Of a DNA stretch of 64,000 nt, positions 11,072 through 23,803 are shown one piece after another. This stretch comes from Skermanella rosea. Lineage in GTDB: Bacteria; Pseudomonadota; Alphaproteobacteria; Azospirillales; Azospirillaceae. The position numbers and the translations under genes were made by a program. Each line of letters begins with the position of its first letter. Within the stretch, counting starts at the first letter, position 1. The stretch covers positions 674,001 through 738,000 of the forward strand of contig NZ_CP086111.1 in the NCBI RefSeq assembly GCF_016806835.2, read 5' to 3'. Under the pieces are notes generated by a model that had not been told where the DNA came from, did no database searches, and saw only the letters and a program-made list of their open reading frames with translations.

Positions 11072-14000
11072 ATGCGCATACTGCGTCCGTTCGGGCTCGC
11101 TCTCGCCGTGGCCCTTGGGTGTTCGACGGCCGCTCCGGCACAGCAACCCGCACCGGAACCGATCCCCGAAACGCCGCCCTTCGGCGTCGCCGGGGTCGAG
11201 GTCCTGGCGGAACGCGACGTTCCCCAGGCCTGCTTCACCTTCACCCGCCCGCTGGAGAAATCCTCCCCGACCGACTACGCCGCGCAGGTCGAGGTCGAGC
11301 CGCCCGTGCGCGTGACCGCGGTCGCCCGCGGCGCCACCCTCTGCCTGGAAGGACTGGACCACGGCGCCGGATACGGCGTGACGCTGAAGCGGGGGCTGCC
11401 GGGAGCCGGCGGGGCGGCGCTGGGGGAAGCCGCGCGCTACGACGTGGCGGTGCCGGACCGCAAGCCCGTGCTGGCCTTCCGGGGCGCCGGCTACGTCCTG
11501 CCCCAGGTCGGCGCCGAGGGGCTGCCGCTGCGCACCGTCAACGTCGCCCGAGCCCGGCTCCAGGTGCTGCGGATCGAGGATCGGTCCCTGGTCGAGCAGA
11601 TCCATTACGGGCGGATCAGCCAGGCCCTGACCGAGCTGGACGTCGGCGGCATCGTGGAGCGGAGCGGCACCCAGGTCTGGCAGGGCGAGATGGCGATCGG
11701 CGACCGGCGGAACCAGGCCGTCGTCACGCCCTTCCCGGTGGAGGCGGTCATCGGCGCCTCGGGCGGCGCGCTGAAGCCGGGCGTCTATCTCGCCGTCGCG
11801 GGCAACGCCGACCGCGAAGGCGAATCGTGGGAGGCCAAGGCGACCCAGTGGTTCGTCGTCTCCGACCTGGGGCTGACCACCTTCGCGGGGGAGGACGGGC
11901 TGCTGGTGTTCGCCCGCAGCCTGACCACCGCCGAACCCGTGCCGGGGGTCGAGCTCCGCCTGCTGGCGCGCAGCAACGCCGAACTGGGCAAGCTCGCGAC
12001 CGGGCCGGACGGCATCGCCCGCTTCCCGCGCGAGGCCCTGCGCGGCACCGGCGGCGGCGCGCCCCAGGCGGTCTTCGCCTATGGCGCGTCCGGCGACATG
12101 GCGTTCCTGGACGTGGCCGCCGCGACCGACCCGTCGGAACGCGCCGGCCCCGGCGCCGACGCGTCGCCGCTGGACGCCTGGCTCTACACCGACCGCGGAT
12201 TCTACCAGCCGGGGGAAACGGTGTTCCTGAACGCCCTTCTGCGCGACGCCGGGGCGGTGGCGGCCGAGGGGCGCGCCCTGACCCTGAAGATCCTCCGCCC
12301 CGACGGGTTCGAGGTGGACCGGCGGCAGGCGGCCGACGCCGGGGCCGGCAGCTACAGCCTCGGCCTGGAGCTGCCGCGCCCCGCCGCGGCCGGCCAGTGG
12401 TCCGTCACCGCCCACCTGGAACCGGACGGCGCGCCGGTGGGCCGCGTCGATTTCGCGGTGGAGGACTTCGTGCCGCCGCGCCTGGACGTAGGTCTCGCCG
12501 CCGATCGCGACCCCGTGGAGGCCGGCGGCACCCTGGCGCTCCGGATCGACGGCCGGTACCGCCGGGCGGGACCGGCGGCCAAGCTGCCGGGCGAGCTGGC
12601 GGTCACCCTGCGCCGCGCGGCCGAGCCGTACCCGCGCTTCGCCGGCTACCGCTTCGGCCTGGTCCAGCAGCCGTTCGAGCCGCTGCGGACCGACGCGCCG
12701 GGCTTCGTCACGGGTCCCGACGGCGTCGCCCGGGTCGAGCTCCGCCTGCCCGGGCCGCCGGACACCAGCCACGCGCTGGAAGCCGTCATCCAGGGCACGC
12801 TCTACGACATCGGCGGCCGCCCGGCGGTGCGCGAGATCGTCCTTCCGGTCCGGCACCAGCCCTTCGCGATCGGGATCAGACCCCGCTTCGGCGGAGACGC
12901 CGTGCCGGAGGGGGCCACCGCCACCTTCGACGTGGTCGCGGTCGGACCGGACGGCGCGCCGCTCGACCGGCCTTCCCTGTCCTATGAGCTGTACGAGGAG
13001 GAATACGACTACGCCTGGTTCGAGGCGGACGGCCATTGGGACTACCGGGCGCAGGTCAAGGACAAGCGGGTGACCGGCGGCACGCTCGCGGTCATGGCGG
13101 AACCGCCCGCCGACGGCCGCGCCGCGATCGAGCAGCCGGTCGGCTCCGGCCGCTACCGGCTGGAGGTTTTCGATACCGGAACGGGCGTCGCGACCAGCCT
13201 GCGGTTCTCGGCCGGCTGGTGGGTCACGCCGACCGCGGGCGAGCGGCCGGACCAGGTGGACGTGGCGGTCATGCTGCCGAAATATTCCGGTGGCGAAACG
13301 GCCAAGGTCTTCGTCAAGCCGCCCTACCAGGCCCAGGTGCTGGTCGCCGTGGCCGGGCGGGCGGTCCACCAGACGGTGCTGCGCCGCATCGGGCCGGAAG
13401 GCGCCTTCCTGGACATCCCCGTGGACCCGTCCTGGACCGCCGGGGTCCATGTGGTCGCCACCGCCTTCGCCCCGGCGGAGCCGGCCCACGGCGCCGCGTC
13501 GCGCCGGGCGGTCGGCAGCGCGTGGCTGGCGGTCGATCCGGCGCCGCGGCGTCTCGACGTTTCGATCCCCGCTCCCGCCGACCTGGCTCCCCGGAGTCGG
13601 GCCCGCGTCCCGGTCACGGTGCGCGGGGCGGAGGAGGGCGCGCAGGTCCGTCTGACCCTGTCGGCCGTGGACGACGCCATGCTCCGGCTGACCGATTTCG
13701 CCGCACCCGACCCGGCGGCGCACTATCTCGGCCGGCGTCCGCTGGAGGTGGACCTGCGCGACGTCGGGGGACCGCTTGCGGACCGGAACGGCGCCATGGC
13801 CGCGACGGGCACGCGGCCGGCCATGGTCCCGCCGGTCCGGCGCCGGCCGGGCGACCCGCCGCCGCCGCTCCGGAGGGAGATGACGGCCCTCCATTCCGGT
13901 ATCGTGACGGTCGGCCCCGACGGCACGGCGGAGGTCCCGCTGGAGATCCCCGACTTCGACGGCCGGCTGCGGCTGATGGCGGTCGCCTGGACGCCGGGCA

Positions 14001-15868
14001 AGGTCGGCAGCGCCACCGCGACCGCCGCCGTCCGCGATTCCCTCCTGGTCGAGCCGGGGCTGCCCCGCTTCCTGGCGCCCGACGACGTGGCGCAGGTCAC
14101 CCTGACTTTGACCGACCGGGGGCAGAAGGGCGGCGACTATGCGCTGCGCTTCGGCACCGGGGGGATGGTCGAGCTGCGCTCCGGCGGCGAGGTCGCGCTC
14201 CGCGGGGTCCGGCCCGGCAAGCCGGTGACGGTGCCGCTGACCATCGCCGGCACCGGAGTCGGCGCCGGACTGGTGCGGGTGGAGATCACCGGCCCCGACG
14301 GGGTCGCCGTGACCCGGGAATGGGCGGTCGGCGTGCGCCGTCTCCAGCCCGCCGTTTCGCGCCGCCGGGTCGAGCTGATCGAGCCCGGCCGGAAGTCGGC
14401 CGTCTCGCCCGACGCGGTTCCCGAGCCGGTGGCACTCCGCCGCGAGACGGTCGGCGTCATGCTGGCGGTCGGGACCATGCCCGACCTGGACCTTCCCGGC
14501 CTGCTGCTGTCGCTCGACCGCTATCCCTACGGCAGCGCCGAGCAGATCACCAGCCGGGCGATGCCGCTGCTCCAGCTCGGCCCCGTGATGGCGGCGCTGG
14601 AGATCGCGTCGGAGGGCGAGGTCCGCCAGCGCGTCCAGCGCGCCATCGACCGGCTGGTCTCGGTCCAGCGGTCGGACGGCGCTTTCGCCATGTGGTCCTC
14701 CCAGGGACCCGGGGAGCTCTGGCTGACCTCCTACGCTCTGGACTTCCTCGGCCGCGCGCGCCAGGCCGGCTACCGGGTGCCCGAGACGCCCTGGCGCAAG
14801 GGCATCGAGTGGCTGAACGGCGTGCTCGACAATGCCTGGTTCGGCGACGCGGAACTGGCGGCGCGGGCCTACGCCCTCTACACCCTGGCGGGCAGCAAGG
14901 CGGTCGATCCGGCGGAGGCGCGCTATTTCCAGGAAACCCACTGGGACGCCCTGCCGACCCGGCTGGCCCGCGCCCAGGTCGCGGGGGCGCTCGCCCGGCT
15001 GGGCGACGCCGACCGCGCGGCCGAGGCCTTCGCCCGACTCGACCGCGCCCGCGCGGAGCCCGCCGGCATGCGGGATTTCGGCTCGGAACTGCGCGACCAG
15101 GCAGCATTGATCGCGCTCCTGGCGGAAGCCGGCGGCGGCCGGGACCGGCTGGCCGGCCTGGCCCAGCAGCTCGCCACCCTGCTGGCCGACGCCGAGGCGA
15201 CCAGCACCCAGGAGCGGGCCTGGATCCTGAACGCGGCCGCCGCCCTGGCGTCCAAGGCGGGGGAAACGAAGATGGTGCTGGACGGCCAGCCCGTGACCGT
15301 GCCCGGCGCGCTGTACCGCCGGCTCCTGCCCGGTGGCCCGGCGATGCCGCTGGAGAACGCCGGCGCCGTGCCGCTCTACCGGTCGGTCACCCTGGCCGGG
15401 GTGCCGGCGAGCCCGCTGCCCGCCGATGCCGAGGGTTTCGACATCCGGCGCACCGTCCTCGGCACGGACGGCGCCCCGGTCGATCCCGCCGGGGTGGCGA
15501 AGGGCAGGGTGCTGGTGGTGATCCTGGAAGGCGAGAGCCTGCGGCGGGAGGAGCACCAGGCGCTGGTCGTGGACATGCTGCCGGCGGGTCTGGAGATCGA
15601 GAACGTCCGGCTGGCCGACAGCGGGCAGCTCGGCGACCTGTCGTGGCTCGGCGCCCTCAGCGCCGCCAACCACGTGGAGTTCCGCGACGACCGTTTCGTC
15701 GCCGAACTCGACCTGACGCCCGACCGGCCCACCTTCCGGCTGGTCTATCTGGCGCGCGCCGTGGTGCCGGGCGACTACGCCCTGCCCGGAGCCTTTGTGG
15801 AGGACATGTACAGCCCCAACCTGTTCGCCCGCGGCCCCGCCGGGCGGATGGTCGTCCGGGAGGAGTAG
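11072..15868 (+). CDS. Very large alpha-2-macroglobulin family protein (thioester cysteine replaced by serine)
   Basis: This 1598-residue exported protein has the layout of bacterial alpha-2-macroglobulins: a signal sequence (1-30), repeated MG-type beta domains (MG2 segment LYTDRGFYQPGETVFLNALL around 370), a central region, an A2M segment with P(X)R-rich bait-like stretches, and a C-terminal helical thioester-domain fold. The motif expected as YPYGCxEQ reads YPYGSAEQ (1151-1158), with Ser1155 in place of the thioester cysteine. It therefore cannot form the covalent trap and resembles the YfaS-like branch. Such proteins are thought to protect the periplasm from proteases; no penicillin-binding protein 1C gene is adjacent. 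The ATG at 11072 starts the signal peptide, and the long in-frame extension upstream is spurious. A cysteine after LAVALG is a poor lipobox, so lipidation is doubtful. Confidence 0.9.
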   Translation: MRILRPFGLALAVALGCSTAAPAQQPAPEPIPETPPFGVAGVEVLAERDVPQACFTFTRPLEKSSPTDYAAQVEVEPPVRVTAVARGATLCLEGLDHGAGYGVTLKRGLPGAGGAALGEAARYDVAVPDRKPVLAFRGAGYVLPQVGAEGLPLRTVNVARARLQVLRIEDRSLVEQIHYGRISQALTELDVGGIVERSGTQVWQGEMAIGDRRNQAVVTPFPVEAVIGASGGALKPGVYLAVAGNADREGESWEAKATQWFVVSDLGLTTFAGEDGLLVFARSLTTAEPVPGVELRLLARSNAELGKLATGPDGIARFPREALRGTGGGAPQAVFAYGASGDMAFLDVAAATDPSERAGPGADASPLDAWLYTDRGFYQPGETVFLNALLRDAGAVAAEGRALTLKILRPDGFEVDRRQAADAGAGSYSLGLELPRPAAAGQWSVTAHLEPDGAPVGRVDFAVEDFVPPRLDVGLAADRDPVEAGGTLALRIDGRYRRAGPAAKLPGELAVTLRRAAEPYPRFAGYRFGLVQQPFEPLRTDAPGFVTGPDGVARVELRLPGPPDTSHALEAVIQGTLYDIGGRPAVREIVLPVRHQPFAIGIRPRFGGDAVPEGATATFDVVAVGPDGAPLDRPSLSYELYEEEYDYAWFEADGHWDYRAQVKDKRVTGGTLAVMAEPPADGRAAIEQPVGSGRYRLEVFDTGTGVATSLRFSAGWWVTPTAGERPDQVDVAVMLPKYSGGETAKVFVKPPYQAQVLVAVAGRAVHQTVLRRIGPEGAFLDIPVDPSWTAGVHVVATAFAPAEPAHGAASRRAVGSAWLAVDPAPRRLDVSIPAPADLAPRSRARVPVTVRGAEEGAQVRLTLSAVDDAMLRLTDFAAPDPAAHYLGRRPLEVDLRDVGGPLADRNGAMAATGTRPAMVPPVRRRPGDPPPPLRREMTALHSGIVTVGPDGTAEVPLEIPDFDGRLRLMAVAWTPGKVGSATATAAVRDSLLVEPGLPRFLAPDDVAQVTLTLTDRGQKGGDYALRFGTGGMVELRSGGEVALRGVRPGKPVTVPLTIAGTGVGAGLVRVEITGPDGVAVTREWAVGVRRLQPAVSRRRVELIEPGRKSAVSPDAVPEPVALRRETVGVMLAVGTMPDLDLPGLLLSLDRYPYGSAEQITSRAMPLLQLGPVMAALEIASEGEVRQRVQRAIDRLVSVQRSDGAFAMWSSQGPGELWLTSYALDFLGRARQAGYRVPETPWRKGIEWLNGVLDNAWFGDAELAARAYALYTLAGSKAVDPAEARYFQETHWDALPTRLARAQVAGALARLGDADRAAEAFARLDRARAEPAGMRDFGSELRDQAALIALLAEAGGGRDRLAGLAQQLATLLADAEATSTQERAWILNAAAALASKAGETKMVLDGQPVTVPGALYRRLLPGGPAMPLENAGAVPLYRSVTLAGVPASPLPADAEGFDIRRTVLGTDGAPVDPAGVAKGRVLVVILEGESLRREEHQALVVDMLPAGLEIENVRLADSGQLGDLSWLGALSAANHVEFRDDRFVAELDLTPDRPTFRLVYLARAVVPGDYALPGAFVEDMYSPNLFARGPAGRMVVREE

Positions 15869-15895
15869 GGCGCGCCGCCGGGACTGGCGCCGGAA

Positions 15896-16096
15896 TTACG
15901 CCCCCCGCGGGCCGGCGCCGGCGTGCCTCCCGCCGCCGGCCCGTCGGCGGGAGGCGATGAAAAGGATTGCCGCCAGCACCGCCATCACCGAGCCGAGGCC
16001 GATGTAGAAGGCGATGGCGATCCCGATCGTGGCGGTGCCCAAGAGTACGAGCAATAGGAGCCACACTCCCAGCACCACGATAGCGCGGTCGGACAT
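15896..16096 (-). CDS. Small two-helix inner-membrane protein (66 aa)
   Basis: Not recognised as a named family. Two strongly hydrophobic helices (about 6-27 and 30-47) are followed by a basic Arg/Gly-rich tail. A GGGGTG sequence 7 bases before the ATG at 16096 supports the start. It is convergent with the A2M gene (27 bases apart) and divergent from the Mrp operon. It could be an accessory membrane peptide, but there is no evidence for a specific role. Confidence 0.6.
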   Translation of the reverse strand: MSDRAIVVLGVWLLLLVLLGTATIGIAIAFYIGLGSVMAVLAAILFIASRRRAGGGRHAGAGPRGA

Positions 16097-16264
16097 CTAA
16101 CACCCCTGCAACTCTGTCTCTCTTGCGCCGACTATAGGCGCATGGATTTCGAGCCGCGCGTGGCAAGCTGTCGCTGGCGCATGGCAAGGGGACGCTTCAT
16201 AAAATGCAAATAAAAACCGCTCTGTTGAAACAAGCCGGCCGAGCCCCATATAGCCCCAGTCTTT

Positions 16265-16278
16265 TTGAGTGAAATCAA
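16265..16278. promoter_or_regulatory. FNR/CRP-like dyad upstream of mrpA
   Basis: TTGA-N6-TCAA (TTGAG-TGAA-ATCAA) matches the FNR-family dyad with one mismatch. It lies 53 bases upstream of the mrpA ATG in a 234-base divergent region. This is a weak call because short dyads occur by chance. Confidence 0.3.
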
Positions 16279-16330
16279 CAGTCAACCGGTGGGCAGGGGG
16301 AAGCATGGAACCCGCGGAGGAATTCCGCCG

Positions 16331-18693
<2,363 letters not shown>

Positions 18694-18697
<4 letters not shown>

Positions 18698-19113
18698 TGG
18701 ACAGCCTGATCCTGAGGACGGCGACCCGGCTCCTGCTCAGCCTGATGCTGCTGTTCTCCTTCTTCATCCTGCTGCGCGGCCACAACGAGCCCGGCGGGGG
18801 CTTCATCGGCGGCCTGATCGCCGCCAGCGCCTTCGCCCTCCACTCCATCGCCTTCGGCCCGGCGGCGCTCCGCGAGGTGCTGACCTTTGATCCGAAGGCG
18901 ATCACAGGGGCCGGGATGCTGTGCGCGATCGCCGCCGGCCTCTGGTCGGCCTTCCTGGGCGATGCCTTCCTGACCGGCCAGTGGCTGCACTGGGGCGAGG
19001 GCGATGCCGCCTTCCATGTCGGCACGCCGCTGCTGTTCGACGTCGGCGTCTTCCTGGTGGTGATCGGCGCGGTGCTGACCATCGTGCTGTCCCTGGAAGA
19101 GGAGGACGTGTAG
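18694..19113 (+). CDS. mrpB: Mrp-type Na+/H+ antiporter subunit B
   Basis: A 139-residue membrane protein with four helices and the MnhB-family motif [22 protein letters not shown] near the N-terminus. It starts within the mrpA stop (ATGA), indicating translational coupling. In Mrp complexes it interacts with the MrpA C-terminal part. The fusion PhaAB seen in some alphaproteobacteria is absent here; A and B are separate. Confidence 0.94.
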
Positions 19114-19598
19114 GTGGAAACCCTCATGGCCTTCACGATGGGATTCATGGCCGCCGGCAGCGTCTACCTGCTGCTGAGCCACAACCTGGTGCGCGTCCTG
19201 TTCGGCCTCATCCTGCTCAGCAACGCGGCCAACTTCGTGATCTTCGCGGCCGGCGGGATGACCGAAGGGCTGCCGCCGCTGATCCGCGCAGGCGCCAAGG
19301 AGCTGACCGGCGTCTATTCCAACCCGCTGCCCCAGGCGCTGATCCTGACCGCCATCGTCATCAGCTTCGGCCTCCTGGCTTTCGCGCTGGTGCTGGTCTA
19401 TCGCGGCTACCAGGAGCTGGGCACGGTCGACAGCGACCGGATGCGCCTGGCCGAGCCGCCGCATCCCGACCAGGACATCCCCGAGCCCGAGGAGCCGCGC
19501 CGGCCCCAGGTCCGGGACGCCGCCCGCCGGGTCGAAAACATACGCGAACCTGTCGGGCGTGAGCCCGCCGGACGCGAGCCTGCCGGGAGCGACGCATC

Positions 19599-19602
<4 letters not shown>
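19114..19602 (+). CDS. mrpC: Mrp-type Na+/H+ antiporter subunit C (NuoK-like) with extended tail
   Basis: NuoK-like, with three membrane helices (about 5-25, 30-52, 75-98) and motifs GSVYLLLSHNLVRVLFGLIL and DPLPQALILTAIVI-like PLPQALILTAIVI. It starts at a GTG directly after the mrpB stop. The length of 162 exceeds the usual ~115 because of a hydrophilic C-terminal tail rich in Glu/Pro/Arg that ends in REPVGREPAGREPAGSDAS, a short degenerate repeat. The start of mrpD overlaps its stop. Confidence 0.94.
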
Positions 19603-21139
<1,537 letters not shown>

Positions 21140-21143
<4 letters not shown>

Positions 21144-21613
21144 CGATGTTCATGTTCAACCTGGCCCTGGCGATCGTCTGGCAGGCCGTCACGGGCAGCT
21201 TCAGCATGGGCGGCCTGATGATCGGGTTCGCCGTCGGCTACGCCGTGCTGTGGATCGCGCGGCCGGTGTTCGGCAACGACCCGTACTTCTGGAAACTGTG
21301 GCACATCATCGGCTTCTTCTTCTATTTCCTGAAGGAGCTGGTGGTATCCAGCCTGCGGGTCGCGTGGGACGTGGTGACCCCGCCGATCTATGCCAGGCCG
21401 GGCGTGGTTCGGGTGCCCATCGATGCCCGGACCGACCTGGAGATCACCCTTCTGGCCAACCTGATCACGCTGACGCCGGGCACCCTGACGCTCGACGTGG
21501 CGCCCGACCGCAAGTCCCTGTACGTCCACGCCATGTTCATCGACGACCCGGAGAAGGTGCGGGCCGAGATCAAGAACGGCATGGAGCGCCGCCTGCTGGA
21601 GCTGACGCGATGA
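21140..21613 (+). CDS. mrpE: Mrp-type Na+/H+ antiporter subunit E
   Basis: A 157-residue subunit with two to three N-terminal helices and a cytosolic domain. The MnhE-family motifs SLRVAWDVVTPP and LANLITLTPGTLTLDVA are intact. ATGA overlaps with mrpD upstream and mrpF downstream set both boundaries. It has no complex I counterpart. Confidence 0.95.
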
Positions 21614-21924
21614 GAAGCGACCTGTCGCCCTTCCTGAACTGGTCGATCGAGATCACCTTCATCGTCCTGCTGGTCTCGATCCTGATCGCCTTCGTCCGGC
21701 TGGTCCGCGGGCCCTCGCTGCCCGACCGGATCGTGGCGCTGGACCTGCTGACATTGCTGGCCGTCGGCGTCATCGCCCTGTTCGCGATCCGGGAGGACAA
21801 GCCCGTCTTCCTCGACGCCGCCATCGCGCTGGCCCTGGTGGCTTTCCTGGGCACGGTCGCCTACGCCCGCTTCCTGGAACGGCGCGGACGCCACGAACGC
21901 AAGATCGAGGAGCCCGGCCCATGA
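21610..21924 (+). CDS. mrpF: Mrp-type Na+/H+ antiporter subunit F
   Basis: A 104-residue, three-helix subunit with the family signature VRGPSLPDRIVALDLLT followed by DKPVFLDAAIALALVAFLGT. It overlaps mrpE and mrpG by 4 bases. In some bacteria MrpF homologues affect solute or bile efflux; here it is simply part of the complete complex. Confidence 0.95.
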   Translation: MRSDLSPFLNWSIEITFIVLLVSILIAFVRLVRGPSLPDRIVALDLLTLLAVGVIALFAIREDKPVFLDAAIALALVAFLGTVAYARFLERRGRHERKIEEPGP

Positions 21925-22301
21925 TCGGCACCATCCTGGAGATCCTGGCCGGCGTGCTGCTGCTGGGCGGCGCCGCTTTTTCCCTGGTCAGCGCGCTCGG
22001 CGTCCTGCGCCTGCCGGACGTGCTGATCCGCATGCACGCCTCCAGCAAGGCCGGCACCCTGGGCGCCGGCATGATCCTGGCGGCGGTTGCGGTCCTGTAC
22101 GGCACCGACGAGATCGTCGCCCGCGCCGTCGCCGCGATCTTCTTCCTGCTCCTGACCGTCCCGGTCGCCTCCCACATGATCGGCCGCGCCGCCTACATCA
22201 CCGGCGTCAAGCTGTGGTCGGGCACCGTGGTGGACGAGGTGCGCGGGGAATACGAGGGCCGCGCCGCCGGCCGCCCGAAGGTATATCCCGAGAACCAGTG
22301 A
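21921..22301 (+). CDS. mrpG: Mrp-type Na+/H+ antiporter subunit G
   Basis: A 126-residue, three-helix subunit with LGVLRLPDVLIRMHASSKAGTLG, the conserved MnhG segment. Last gene of the seven-gene operon; all seven subunits needed for Na+(Li+)/H+ exchange are present and intact, so the complex should be functional in alkaline pH and sodium tolerance. Confidence 0.95.
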   Translation: MIGTILEILAGVLLLGGAAFSLVSALGVLRLPDVLIRMHASSKAGTLGAGMILAAVAVLYGTDEIVARAVAAIFFLLLTVPVASHMIGRAAYITGVKLWSGTVVDEVRGEYEGRAAGRPKVYPENQ

Positions 22302-22412
22302 TGGGGCGGTCGCGATCAACGCGATCCTTCGTCATGGCCGGGCTCGATCCGGTCATCCACGTGCAAGCTCCCTCATGCCGGTTGGCGCATGAGCGAAAAA
22401 GGGGCGCCCCGT
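22302..22412. other. Intergenic region after mrpG, with a Repeat-D-like fragment
   Basis: Convergent intergenic DNA between mrpG and the OmpW-like gene. The stretch around 22330-22358 (CGTCATGGCCGGGCTCGATC...) resembles the dispersed repeat at 41424-41519. A palindromic REP-like element and the ompW terminator follow; I see no gene. Confidence 0.4.
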
Positions 22413-22487
22413 ATGTCGGGTAGAGCGAAGCGGCATCCGACGTCACTACGTCTGCTCTGTCGGGTGCCGCTTCGCTCTACCCGACAT
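22413..22487. repeat. REP-like palindromic element, copy 1
   Basis: Two 29-base arms, 22413-22441 and 22459-22487, are inverted copies with a single mismatch, around a 17-base loop. The arm core GTCGGGTAGAGCGAAGCGGC is found again at 48483-48561, so this is a dispersed element rather than a local hairpin. Such elements are typically spread by RAYT transposases; no RAYT gene is in the window. Confidence 0.85.
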
Positions 22488-22559
22488 AAATTTTTCTCCA
22501 CGACGGTGAAGCCGTGCGGATTCGTATTCATCCGTGGGAAGATTGGCGGCCCAAACGAA

Positions 22560-22583
22560 AAATGCGGGCCGAAGCCCGCATTT
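22560..22583 (-). terminator. Intrinsic terminator of the OmpW-like gene
   Basis: AAATGCGGGC (22560-22569) pairs with GCCCGCATTT (22574-22583). Read on the minus strand the stem is followed by a T-rich run (TTTTTCGTTT), 27 bases after the OmpW stop. Confidence 0.75.
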
Positions 22584-22609
22584 CCCGCGATCCGACGGTG
22601 CCGCCCGGC

Positions 22610-23284
22610 TTAGAAGCGGTAGCCGAGGCCGACGCCGAAGATCCAGGGGTTGATGTCCACGTCGGCCTTCAGCGCGGTGCCGCCCAGGTTGGCCTTGACG
22701 TCGGTGCTCAGCCACAGCTTCTTCACGTCGACGTTCAGCGACCACGGACCGGAGATCGCATAGTCGATGCCGGCCTGGAGGGCGAAGCCGAAGCCGTCCT
22801 CGTAGCTGATCGAACGCAGCGCACCCTTTTTCTCGTTGTAGAAGATGGTGTAGTTGACGCCAGCGCCGACATAGGGGCTGAAGCGCTCCTTGGGGGCGAA
22901 GTGGTACTGTGCCGTCAGGGTCGGCGGCAGCAACCAGACGCTGCCCAGGTCCAGGCCGTTGGAGGCATCCACGTCGTGCTTCGTGGTCGCGGCGATCAGT
23001 TCCAGGGCGATGTTGTCCGTAATGAAGTAGGAAACGTCGACTTCCGGAACATAGGCGTTGCCGAGCCGGGTGTTCAGGGTGGTGTCGACACCGCCCGCCG
23101 TCTTGATGTCGCCGCGTTCCGTCGGGATCACGCCGATGCCGCGCAGGCGGACGTTGATGTCGCCGGCGGCCTTCGGCTTGAAGGCGGCAGCTTCCTGGGC
23201 GCTGGCCGGGGCCGGGGTGCCGGCGGCGAACAGGGCTGCAGTCAGGGCAGAAACGGCACAGGCGACACGCCAGGAACGAAACAT
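22610..23284 (-). CDS. OmpW-family outer-membrane beta-barrel protein
   Basis: 224 residues: a signal peptide (MFRSWRVACAVSALTAALF... cleaved after ASAQ), then an eight-stranded barrel with the family pattern INVRLRGIGVIPTE, VPEVDVSYFITDNIALELIA, PTLTAQYHF, FSPYVGAGVNYTIFY and the C-terminal NPWIFGVGLGYRF. The terminal Phe is the BAM-recognised residue. It forms a narrow hydrophobic channel and is often iron-, salt- or oxygen-responsive. The ATG at 23284 is preceded by GGAG; the longer frame to 23398 has no signal peptide. It is divergent from the NAGGN operon, so osmotic co-regulation is possible but unproven. Confidence 0.92.
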   Translation of the reverse strand: MFRSWRVACAVSALTAALFAAGTPAPASAQEAAAFKPKAAGDINVRLRGIGVIPTERGDIKTAGGVDTTLNTRLGNAYVPEVDVSYFITDNIALELIAATTKHDVDASNGLDLGSVWLLPPTLTAQYHFAPKERFSPYVGAGVNYTIFYNEKKGALRSISYEDGFGFALQAGIDYAISGPWSLNVDVKKLWLSTDVKANLGGTALKADVDINPWIFGVGLGYRF

Positions 23285-23803
23285 TCTCAGTACTCCGTTG
23301 TTCTTCGAATTTCTTCGTACGAAAGCTCTCTCGTAGCGATGGGTCTCTATCACAACCGAAATACCTTGACTAGAAAGGCGTAATTGTTTGGCACGCATAC
23401 AGTTTGAGCGATAAGCTTTTGCTGCGGTAAAGGGGAAAACCTGCCGAACCTGCGGGATTTCACGAAGATGGCCGATCGCTCTGCGGCGATCTTGAAGTGT
23501 ACAAATTTTGTGCAGTAGGGTTTCGGAAGGTCAGGCAGTAAACGGCTCACTTTTGCCGAAACAATGACTTTAGGGACTTGGGAATCACATCGGATTCGGT
23601 AGTTTTTACTATCGGAAGGTGGTGTGCCTACTAAGCGCGATCCTTTCGAACCTATTCGTCCGGAATGTGTTTATGCTGTGACAGAGCACTTTCGCGTGCT
23701 TCCGCTGCCCCGGTGTTGCCCGCGACAGGGTGACGCTCCCCTTGACCAGAGGTGCTTTCGACATCGTCGCGGGCCGACCAACAAGCAGGAGATCAGACAA
23801 CCC
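23285..23803. other. 519-bp divergent regulatory region, ompW-like / NAGGN operon
   Basis: This AT-richer stretch has no convincing gene. It must hold the divergent promoters for the OmpW-like gene and the osmoprotectant operon. The in-frame extension of the amidotransferase from 23624 lacks a family N-terminus and is rejected. I see no clear named operator. Confidence 0.45.

Noticed and set aside
10961-15673. 1570-codon minus-strand open frame opposite the alpha-2-macroglobulin gene
   Set aside because: Antisense shadow of a high-GC gene; low-complexity Gly/Arg/Ala/His composition and no domains.
13036-15960. 974-codon plus-strand frame overlapping the alpha-2-macroglobulin gene
   Set aside because: Arg/Gly/Ala-rich frame-shifted shadow; the true frame has signal peptide, MG domains and the YPYGSAEQ motif.
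22302-22609. 74-codon plus-strand frame from 22389
   Set aside because: It runs through the REP palindrome and the ompW terminator and reads like non-coding DNA.
23624-23803. 60-residue N-terminal extension of the NAGGN amidotransferase
   Set aside because: The Ntn glutaminase needs Cys at position 2 (MCGICGE), which fixes the start at 23804.
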